From Saxidomus purpurata (lineage: Eukaryota > Mollusca > Bivalvia > Venerida > Veneridae): a stretch of 64,000 nucleotides of DNA. Below the pieces are notes generated by a model. That model made no database searches. It saw only the letters and a program-made list of their open reading frames with translations, and was not told where the DNA came from. Positions 13,501 to 25,500 of this stretch are shown piece by piece. Position numbers and translations under genes: made by a program. The stretch lies in assembly GCA_022818135.1 (NCBI GenBank), contig JAFMSR010000003.1, positions 35,155,449 to 35,219,448 of the forward strand, read 5' to 3'. Within the stretch, counting starts at the first letter, position 1; each line of letters begins with the position of its first letter.

Positions 13501-16500
13501 AGTATTGGAACGTTTTCCATGTTTTAACACGTAAAAACACGGAAAACAATTTCCAAGTTTTTTTCACAGAAAACATGGAAAATTGTGAGAACACGGAGTA
13601 TTGAACACTTTCCATGTTTTTACATGTAAAAACACGGAAAATAATTTCTAAGGGTTTTTTCATGGAAAAACATGTAAATTTTGAGAACACGGAGTATTGG
13701 AACACTTTCCATGTTTTTACATGTAAAAACACGGTAAATATATTCTATGGGTTTTCACGGAAAACATGTAATAACACGGAACGCTTTTGTATGTTTTTCC
13801 GCGGAAAAACATGGAAAAATACTAGTACAGGAAAATTATTTCCCCATAATTTCTGTGTTTTTACATGTAAAAAGAATTAATATTTTAACTATTTCCATGT
13901 TTTTCCCCGTGTTTTCACCAGTAAAATTCTGTTATTGAAATGCAATTTAAAAAGTTAAAATCTAGCTTAATTTTACTGCTCGTCAGCTGATGCTTGTCTT
14001 TTCAAGATGTCCAGAAATGATACAGTAACTGATGAGAAGGATGAGGAAACAATTCTACTGCTTAATTTAAGACTAAGCACAAAATGTGTAATTAGTGTGC
14101 TGGTTTTGATTTCTGTCTCAATCATGTCAATGCCTAACTTTTGTTGAAGCAATATCCACCGACCACATCAGAACACTGCTGCATGAATCAAGAAGCACAA
14201 AATCATCATAATACATAACAACAATTTAATATTAGAGTTTATACACAGTACACGCCAAAGGTAATTTTTAATATTTTCCTTCTGTATTGTAACCCAGCTT
14301 TAAAAGATCCACGATCTTTTGATTAATCATCTATCTGGCCACTTCTCCTGGACAAGATCTGTAATAGAACTGAAATACATAAAACATGCATCAAATAACT
14401 ACCTTGGACAACAGTAGGGGTGTCTTCAAGACTGCCATATATATTTTTACTTAATTATCAAATCCTAAACAAAAAAGTATTTCAAAAGTGTTTTACTTTT
14501 GCTTTATAACTGAATAAATCTATTTCCCTTTGAGCAACAAATGGTATTATAAAAATTGAATAACAGGTCAAGTCAATTTTATAAAATTAGCCAGATATTC
14601 ATTCTTAGACTGCACTTTCCAAAAATTTATGCAAAATTTATAATTGTTTCAAACATGCACTGTAATGATTTTGTATCAACTTACCTAGTAAGTAAACTTT
14701 TACATATACATTCAGTATCCCCCTGTACATTCTGCTGCATTCTGAAATTCAGAAACAAGTCTCATGAAGTGTTTTTTAATATTAAAGTGAATTGACTTGT
14801 CTATGTAGTCCATTTATTGTCAAATGAAGGAATTTTTAAAAATGAATGATATTCCATTTACATTTTAATATAGACTATCAAAATCAGAAATGGTACATTG
14901 TGATAAAAGTACTGCATATTAAGTTGCTAACCATTTACTTGGTTGCAATTACTGTGTTCTGTACTTATCATTTTCTGATTACATGTACATGTATCTAGGT
15001 TAATTGTTAAAAGTCCAAATTTGGGTATAACCTCTCTGACTCAGACTAGAACATGTGCAGTTTTAATAAATTAATTTAAAAATTTATAACTTCAGTGATC
15101 TTTTTATCCAGATCAACTAAAAGCAGCTGTTAAAACTCAACAAGTTCTGCTTTTACAATTATACTTCTTTCCAGATCTGTCTGATTTTAATTACCTTTGC
15201 ATTAGTTTGCTCCTCATTAAATCCTTCAGTGTTTTGCTAAACAGTCCATTGGTATTATCAAATTCTGTCCACAAAATTTCCACATTATTGTCATAAGGGT
15301 TTTGTTCTTAAAAACAAAGACATTAAATTATCACCAGAATATTCTGTCTAATGTACACATATCATAAAAGTACTTTCAAAAAGATGTCTGCTTTGAATCC
15401 ACCAATCAGAAAACATGCAGAGTTATTTCCTGATATTTCCTCAAGGCTCCAGTGGGTAAACATGTGTTGCATTCATAGTTTTATCTTTTGTAAACATGAG
15501 CAAATTCCCTTGATGAACCTAGAGATAAACTTGACCTCTTGTTATCAGTGACTGGTTCCCAAGGTTACAGTCTGTTATACTACGAAAACGGGATGCAGGT
15601 GTTCTGATACAATGTACAATATTACAACAACAAAAATGTACATGTAGTGGATGTTCCTAGATTAATAATGAAAGAAATTTTTTAAAAATGCTCTAGATTT
15701 GTTGTAAAATGAATGCTATACATTTGTATTTGTACATGAGTACTTAGTAGTATTTAAGTACACAAATACATGTACAAGTACAAGTATTTATAATGGTATA
15801 TTAAGTGTTATTTGAAAATATATATGATTTTCAAAAGCACATACTATTAGATTGAAAATCATTGAGTAATCCCCACATTGCTGATAATATTGGTATGAAA
15901 CTTGAAATAAGCTGTAAGTTGATACAATACTGGGTTTTTGTTCTTCGACACTGCCCTTCTCCTTAATGTTCTCTCTCATTGTATGCAATTTGAACAAATT
16001 TCTTTCAGTACTTTTAGAGTTATGCTCTAGACAAGAAAATGTAACAAAGGGGTATTATTAAAAAATTAGGCAAGGTAGACTTACGGTTCTTGTACACTGC
16101 ACTTCAACTCATCATGCTGTAGTACTGCTCTGGACAAAAGAGTGAGGTTGGACGGACAGACAAGTTGATTTCTGTATGATGTCCTAAGTTCCTTCAGGGC
16201 GATAAAAGTCTAAGTTCCAAAATCCCGTGTTTTTCCGTGTCAAAAATGACTAAGTGTTTTACAAAATCTACTGTAGACATTTTCCGCATAAAAAAGAAAC
16301 TAAGTTCTAATATTCCGTGTTTTTCCGTACTAAAAATTGACAAAGTGTTGAATATTGGCAGCAAAAAGGATAAAAAATTCTAAGTATAGATTTTCCAAGC
16401 TTTTTTACATGTTTTTTCCGCATTTTGTCACAGTAATTCAGATTTCTATGGTTTTCCATGTTTTCCAATCACAAAAACATGTTTTATTTTTCCGTGTTTC

Positions 16501-19500
16501 TGAAAAAAAATATGTAAATGTAACAAAAACATGTAAAACCATAGAAAAACATGGAAAATATTAGTTGTTCCATGTTTTTTACATGTTTTTCTATGTTTTT
16601 TTGGGGTTGAACACGGAAAATGTACGCCCGGGATATTACCTACTACAAGATTCTGTCCAATACAGTAGTACAGATAATAGAAATTATAGCACACCATGCT
16701 GTTGGCTAAGTTCTGCAGTCTATTTTGGGTGTCAAAAACTGGGTATTATAGGGGTTCAGCCAGTGAGCAGACTAATAATGTCTTTAAAATGTAAAATGTA
16801 CAATGCATTCTAGTAATGAAATCAAATGTGAATTCAACTTATGACTATTCCAAAACAGTTCTGTATGGCATAAATATAAACAAAAATCTAATACATGTAC
16901 ATATATATTATTAATGCAGGGGATCTAATTGTTCCACCATGGCCAAAGTTTTTGCATCTTTTTTTATTTATCAACATAATAAGTTTTCACTTCTACCTGA
17001 GTAATCAAAGTGTAATCCTCACCCTGTTAGTGGCAAGTAATTCTACCTTGGAGACCAGTGTAGATCATGATCAAACAGGACAGCTGTGCAAGCTGATTAT
17101 GATCTTTCCTGTTCACACTGATTTCTGTTCTTTTCAAAAAAATATCTTACAATTTTACACCATTTTCAATATGTATTGAAACAAGAACTATGGCCAGTAC
17201 GGAAGTTAACACACAACAACATGAAACTGGCCATTGACAAGCCTCGAGATGAATAAAGGAATTACCAAATCTTATTGCAATGTTGTATCTATCTGTAAAA
17301 TGTGTAAAAATGTCTTCAATTGGTGCTAAGTTGATTAAAAATCATATACATATATAGCCAAAACTTAAATACTGTTTGTTTACCCATTCGGGGAAAAGCC
17401 AAATACATGTTCTGAAGACAACTATTTATGCATGTAGATAACTAATGTCAGTTTTAATACCAAACATTGCAAAATCACACAATAAATGACATACATTTCA
17501 AATGTACTCATAAATGGGACTCGGCAACAAACAATATTTTCTTTTGGCAAACAACATACTAGTAGATGCTTCAAATTCGTAAATCATTATGTTAAAAATT
17601 ACTTTACATTGATATGATTTTACATCCATCTCATTTTAAATGAGAAGCTTTTTATGCTAAAACTGTCAAAGTTTCGTATTGGAAAACATTAGAATTCTTT
17701 ATGAAAATGATATTGGTACAAATTAAAACAGCTTGAAAATTTGTGAAAGCCTTTTTCTACACTAAGACGAGGAAATCTTGCACTGTTACATGGACTCATA
17801 CAGATGGCATGCACAAAAAATGACGAAACAAACAGTTGAATTACGTAACTATAAATTTAGAAAGAATATGACAAAAGTGTATGATTAAATTTTTTAAAAT
17901 GATACTGAATCCTTTCCCTGTGTTACTATCAAGTGAATATTTTCTAACTAAGCAGTGAGTTACTGAGAGTGCTATGAATTTAATTAATTTGTACTAATTC
18001 ATTTATTCTTGATTGCAAAACAAGTTCTTACAACTAAGATTAATCACTCTCAAGACTCAATTCAGATGAAATCAACCTCGAAGGGAGAGAGGTAATGTGG
18101 AAATATGTGTATCTTGCCTAAGGACACAACCACTGTAGTGCTGGTGAAGATTGGACCTGTGACCCTCCAATCCTCTGGCAAATGCTCTACCACTGCACCA
18201 CTGATGATAGGCATAGAAGGGCCATTATTTTAAGTTGTTCAACTTATCAAAAACACATGTATTACTAAGTATTTGTTGCTACAAAAATAGGTTTCAATGC
18301 AATGCTTTCATATTTGTTACTTGCATCTTTTACAGAAAAGGGTATTATGTTTTTAAAAGTAACTGCTGAACACTATTAAAAGGGAAAATTTTGTTCCTGC
18401 CAAGGATTTGGTATCGATACATGTATTACTTGGATTTAAAATCTATTGTTCAATTGAATCAGCTTACACTGTGCTTGATGAAAAGTGTTTTTCATGATGA
18501 ACAATCAGTAAGTTAGATTTAGTCATATTCTTTATAAATGTTTACCTTCTGCCTGTCGTTTCTCATGTCCCTCTAACACAGATCCAGGACCGTATCTTTC
18601 TCCTTCAGGCTCCCAGGGTGCTAGCACCTTGTCCCCTGTCAGAATGGTGTGTCGTTTGGCATCTTCGTAATCTATGATATCATATACATGAGTGTCTTGG
18701 TATACAGTTTCTGTGTACTTGCCATGCTTACAAGGTCCAAACCCAACAAGAAATTTGTCTGACAGTATCTGAAAGGGGTTAAGAAACAACATTAATATTG
18801 TTTTGGATATAAAATATTGTTTTGGATATATTTACCTGTTTTATGTGTATCAGTTTACAACATTGATTGTTTATCACATGCACTTTAAATTTATCAACAT
18901 GCTCCTTTAAAAATAAGAATTTTACAAATTATAACAAACTACCATGCATGCCTCAAACAACTGGGGCCTGGCTTATCAGTGCATGCTGGTTCCCTTGGGG
19001 ATACTGTTCCTGGTAAGTACATACATTACAAAGCGTAAGCCTGGCTCAAACCACAGGTTGAAAATATAGCAAGAAACATGCCTTGTAGTTTATTTATTTT
19101 ACAATGCCATTCAATTTTCACTTTCACATTGGCAGTCTTACCTGCCACAGAGTGTCCATGACCTTTATTATGGAAATGGTACATGTACTGGTATTACAAA
19201 TCATAAAAGTAAGACAGAACTTGCAGTCAACCATGGAAACAAATGTAAAACATACAACGACACTGCTAAAAAAGTACAGTCAAACTTGCTCAAGAGACCA
19301 TGCGCATTAAGAGACCAGTATTTTTTAAATATGTTGCATTAAGAAACCACTTTTGCAATGTCAAATATACAATGTTAAATATGCAATGTTTAATACGCAA
19401 AATGTCAAATATACAATGTTAAATATGCAATGTTTAATACGCAATGTGTTAAGTATTCAATGTAAAAACTGAAAAGCAGAACTCTTATGAAGCCATTTTC

Positions 19501-22500
19501 TTCTTAATTATTGTCTGACTTTAAATTTGCAACTAAGTTTTGGGGAATTCAAATAAATAACTATGTTTGGCAGTAAAATAGGAGAAATGTTCTTATTTCA
19601 GTCAGAGTCAAACTGAAGTATCAAACAACAGACATATGCTTTTAAATACAATTTATCACAGATGTTTAAATCAACAACTTGAATTCAAAGTCCAGCAGCA
19701 TTTCTAAACTTCAAAGAAAAGTTATCAGCATATAATTGAATTTTGATTACATTTTGTGAAATTTAAGATCACACATTTTCAAGCTTCTTGATAAGAGATA
19801 GATATTTAAATGTATTTACATTTCAAACATGCAAACACTATAAATTCTCAATGTAAATTTATAAAATACAAGCTCTTGACTTTGTAGACAATTGGATAAA
19901 ATCAATAGATATTTGAGATAAAGCAGGAGTATTCACAGTATATTACAGTATACTACAATTTCAACGCCACTTGACAATGTCTGATAACATAACTGCGAAA
20001 TCAACAATCACTGGGACGACTGTAAACAATAACAGCCAACAGCCCAACACACTGTATAGAGAAAGCTCCTGATTCTACAATATCTATAGGTCTACAAAAT
20101 AATAAGAAAATTCAAGCAGTTTATGCTGTAAGGCATTTTTAGGATTTGTATTTTTTATGCTAAAATATTTGTATATTTATAACTATTAAATCTATCAGGA
20201 CATAATCCCTTTAGCTCAATTTTGCACAGGACATTAGTCCTTTTATGATTTTGCAAAAGCCGCACCATCAGCCCCTTCATCAAATTATCTTTCTAAATGC
20301 ATCTGCATGATAATTATCTCTATGTACTTTGACAAAATTAATTAATCTAACATATAAACCTTCAGTTTCAACTTGATGATGATATTAAATCAAATTTTAG
20401 AATCTGAAGAGTGAGATGGGCTAATGTCTGCCTTTGCAAAACAATGAACCGGCTTAATTGTTCTCCCGCGCAAAATTGAGCTAAGGGAATAACATCCTAC
20501 ATTCAATGCATCATGATTTTATTTATGATAGTAGTATCAATGTACTGTGCATTTTTCAGAAAAAGTGTTGTTGAAGTATGTTAATAAATGCGACCTTAAT
20601 ATATTGCAACTACAAGAAGCTGATGGAAATGTTTGACTTATTTTTCTTAGCATTTTTTTTACCATGATACATCACAGTATTGTACATTTATGTGATATTT
20701 GCTCTGTATTTTTTCAAATTTTAATAAATTTCTTGAATGTTCCCATAATGCAGTGTACCATTTATCATTCAAGGATGTTAAGGGTATAGAACATCAGGCT
20801 AATACAAAATAATAATTCAGGGCACCCGTGACTTCACCATGTCATTTTATTATTTGGGTAATTTAATATAAATTAAATATCAAATTACTTTGTAATCCAA
20901 AAGGTAAAAAGATATATTAAGATTTATGCAGAGTTTCAATTAGACATAAAGTGAATAACAATGGATCACCGCCAGTCACCTAGCAACAAATATGCTTAAG
21001 TTCCAAATACAAATACTGATTTTTCTGCCCCAATAACATAGCAACAGTGCTGAATCACTAAGGAACATAAATTATTGATGACACTGGGTATTTATAAAGG
21101 CTAATATATAGTTACAGATTCCACAACACTGAAGGTGGTAATCAATACAATGCCACTTATCTACAATGATAATCAATTCAGAGTAAATACTCCTGAAAGA
21201 AATCTCTAAGTGATACTAACCTGTCTACTTGAGATCCTCTCACAGATAGGAATGGTCAATACACTTACAGAGAAATATTGCATTCTCTTTAAACTCTGTA
21301 CATCATGATGAGTATTTTTGGTGACCTTACACATTAGTATATCAGGGCTCTTACTCCTAAGATCAACATTAACCTCTCAGCTGAGGATCTGGGTTTTGCA
21401 CATGATGTTTCAAGTCTTATCATTTATTAAGAAAAAATGTGAGTTTAATGACCTTTAAAAGCGCTCAGTAAATGAGAATTTTGAAGTACAATCAGGGATC
21501 TTATATATAATCTAATAAATCCTGGTACATGTACAATGTACTTCATTTATACATGTATGAGCTTTAAGGTAGTTTCCATGCAAGACACCATCTGGTGAAC
21601 ATTTGTGTGAAATGATATTGAAATCCATCAAAAGATTAAAGACTTTCAGACAGGACACCGTGAATTGTTAAATTAGATGTTGAGGCTGACATAGACCTAA
21701 AATTGAACAAAGGACATGCACACCTACTTGAGTTTAAAAAATCACCTTGTCACAAAGAAAACATCTATTTTAAATCGGCTTGTCACAAATAATGCAGGGC
21801 ATTGAGCAGTGATAATATTTTTAAACTCTGTCAGTTATAAAAACTTCACTGAAAACAAATGATGCACAAAAAATTCAAGTAAATACAGTCAATACACTTA
21901 TATTCATTTTTTTCGTAATTAATATCCTAAAAATCCCCTTTATAACTTACAACAGAAAATTTGAATAAAATTTCAATTACCAGGGTATTATAACTTGGCC
22001 TTGAAGAAAACTTACTTTGTGTTTTGAAAATGATTTTAGTTAATGGCAAACATTTATGTATGGGTAATTCTCACATCAGAAATATTAATTTTATTCTTAA
22101 CCACATTACACTACTAAAAGCAGATAATATACGTGATGTATCACATTAATGAAACCAAAAATTAGTGTTAAATATCTATTCTGTAAAAGCTTTGCAATGT
22201 ACATTTCAAGCTGCTATAGGTGGTTTGATTCCCGAGGCATATATATTGCTTTTACACTACTATTCTAAAATTGCATACCTTCTGGTCCTAAAACCAAAAT
22301 GTAAGAATATAACAGAGCTGCTTCAGAGATACAAACAAGTTCATGTTACTTTATGCTTAAAATAAACAAGGACTCAATTGTTGGTAGACAACAGTTACTG
22401 TATTTTAAACATTTTTTTTAAAAGCATTCAGTGAAATATCAAGGGGTCTTACAACAAAGGTACGAAAACAATTAAAATACAAAATCATGTATATAATGTC

Positions 22501-25500
22501 CAGACAGCATTTTTCTTCACTAAGCCTTTACAACTTGTATTAAACTTATGCAATGATCCAGATTTCGTTTAAAAATTAACATAACTACAAATGTATATAC
22601 ATTATCAAGTTATAAAAATGTGTAATTATGTGCAATCTCCATATTAGTATTTATCAGTGTGATCTTTAGTCACAGTAGTTTTGGAATGTATTTAAAAGTA
22701 ACATTAAGGGACCATAACTCTGTCAATACTAGTAAACATTATTACAAAAACCTAAATACATGTGTATGGTTAATATTGGTGTGTAACCTTGTGTGAAGTT
22801 TCATTAAATTCTATCAATTTGTACTGAAGCTGTGGAAGAATCCGGTTTTGTGGACAACATAAATATGTATATTAAGTTAAACTGTACTGCAGGAAACCAA
22901 CTGCTCTGTCCAGTGAGACTGATAGGAAAACTAATTAATTACAGATTCTACAAAATAGATGACAGTCTTCCAAAATTGGAACATGTTAAAGGTTCTTGTC
23001 AGTACATTTTATAATAAAGTAGCGAAACATTTCACTATAAATTACACTCAGTAAAATATTGAATTGCACTGTGTCATGTTTGCACATCTTTACCTTATGG
23101 TGATGGAAAGGATCACAGATAGTACAACTTGTAACAAGGGCTATTTTTTATGTGTCAGTCACATACTTTTAACACCTTTACAACATGGGTTACTTACTCC
23201 TTCAAACTTGCTCTGTATTATAAATTTGTTAATTATTAAAGTAGTATTTATTTACAAAATGAGAACATGCATTTGTATATAGAGGGATAACAAGTTTCAT
23301 TTGCAACACAGAGTGTTTGTTAATTTAATAGAATGCAAATAATATCACATGTCTTTGGTTAAAGTTTTTCATTCATACACAACTTTATATCTAAGGTACA
23401 CCACAATTAAAATTGACTACAGGTATGAAAAATATTGAAGTAAATAATTTCTAAGTTTTCCAGTGGTGTCGGTGTGTGGTAGTAACATAGCATTATTATT
23501 TCTTGTAAACTGAGAGGACCAATAATTAAACCTCTTAATTTCTAAAGCACTTTAGCATACGTCCTTTTTGTTGACATATATGTGTATCAGATATATATCA
23601 AAGTCTTTTGTACTAACCTGGCTTTTAACAGTTGCTTTGTAGAAATACCCATCATCCAGTCTACGTGCCAGAACAGCTTTGTTGATAAGCAATGATCCTG
23701 CAGCTGGAGAAAGACCAGACGTTTCTATGCTTTCTTTCATTTGCTCTTGGGCCTTAAGCCAACCCTTAGCTGGTCTGTAACGGCTCCAAGCATAAGGGTA
23801 GTAGTATCTATATGGTACACTCAACCAATCTTGCCAGTAAGGTCCCATGGGTGGCCCATAAAATGGTGGTGGTTGTCCATACAAAGCTCTAGGTGCAAGT
23901 GCAACACTCTCTTCTGGGTCTACTTGAAGTGTAGTTGTGACACTGCATTTTTGTAAATTTGGCCGAACAGTTCCATTAAGGGTGCGTATAACTCTTTCAC
24001 TAGCATGTTCAGCTCGGAAAATAGGAGTAATCCTCTCAACACATCCATGGGTTGTTAATGATACAATATGAAATGAGCCATATGATTCAACTGCGAGGTC
24101 CTCAAGGAATTCAATGGCTGCACTCTCTGTTACTTCTTCAGTTGACAGGTACACACAGTGAAGTGGCCGTGGCTTCATGCCCTCAAGACATGCAACATTA
24201 TCAAGAATGTCAGCAGGGTGATGGTCCGGGAGCCCATCTGTTACAAGATAGACTGCATCACAAAGGGGATTATTTAGGGCAGTGAGCAAAGCATCTTTTG
24301 TATTGGTTCCTGTTTTTGCTTGAAGTTTGTTAATCCATTCCTTTGCAACACTTACAGTTTGTGGAGTACAAGTGACAAGTTTATCTGACCACTGTGTTAC
24401 CTCTGAATTAAACTCTATGATATTGAATGAATATGGTTTTCCAGAATTTCCCATTTTAAGCAATGTTTCAGTTAAATGCTCCTTAACCATTTCAATTCCT
24501 TTATACATGCTCCCAGATGTATCAATGCAAAAGGTGACATTCTTTTCTAAGACTTCCCCAAATATTGTGGGAATCCCCCGTGGTTCTATTATTGCAGAAG
24601 TCATTTTGACTGAAATAAAATTAAAATAACAATTAGATCATGTTACCATGTGTGTCCATAAAATGGGACTTAACAATTTATATAAGAAAAATTTGGAGTG
24701 CTGTTGGATTTTTAAACTGGTTGTACTAAACAGCTAAATGCTAAGTGGTGAATTTTTTACATGCTTAATATTTGCAACAATTTACATGTATACAGCAATT
24801 CATGGCTGCTTACAATGATTGACAAAATTAATACATTCACAATGAAACTAAGTTACTTGAATATTTAACAAGAGCTGTCTCATGACAGCACGCTCGACTA
24901 TTCGAAAGCTTGTCGGTAAAATGTTTTTTTTTGTCTAAGAACAGGTGTAATGTGTAATTGTCTATAAGAATTAAGGTCAAAATATGAAACTTGTTCAAAG
25001 ACCTTTGTAAATGTACATTACATGCAAAGCCTTACTCTGGATTCTGTAAGCCAACTGGGGTGAGAAGGGGGGGATAATTTCAAAGAAATACATGACCTTG
25101 TATATTTGATCATGCATAACTTTGTAACATTTCAAACTTGATATGTATAAAATTAAAACAGCATGACCACATAATTATTCAATGACATTTCAAATTAAAG
25201 TAAGCCATTTCGAGTATTTCCATATAATAGACTGTTAAAAACTGTGACAAAATTCTAAGTTAAAAAGGGGCATAAATATGTCAAAAATCAAAAACATTGG
25301 TGAAGATGTTGATAGGAAACATACACACTGAGTTTCAAGTCAATACGTTTGATAGTATTCAAGATATTCAACTTTATAAAAATCTTTAACAAACAATTCT
25401 AAGTTAAAAAGGGGCATAAATCTAACAAAAATCAAAACAGAGTTATGGGGATTGTTTCTTCAGGTGAAGATATTGATGGTGGACACATACTTTCAGTTTC

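Larger units (their letters stand above)
13342..16634. mobile_element. Candidate 3.3-kb foldback element with palindromic arms
   Basis: The ends ATCCCGGGTGTAGATTTTCC (13342) and, on the other strand, ATCCCGGGCGTACATTTTCC (16634) match with few differences over about 26 bp. Both are flanked by ATTA (13338-13341 and 16635-16638), a possible 4-bp target duplication. The two arms (13342-13925 and about 16210-16634) are packed with variants of CCATGTTTTTACATGTAAAA and ACACGGAAAA. The middle 2.3 kb has no recognised coding sequence. It lies in an intron of the VWA/DUF4537 gene (between exons 3 and 4). Two independent arrays of the same satellite are an alternative reading. Confidence 0.5.

Noticed and set aside
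13358..13925. CRISPR-like array of palindromic repeats
   Set aside because: Eukaryotic context, units vary and abut without unique spacers, and no cas genes are present. It fits a palindromic satellite or foldback arm.
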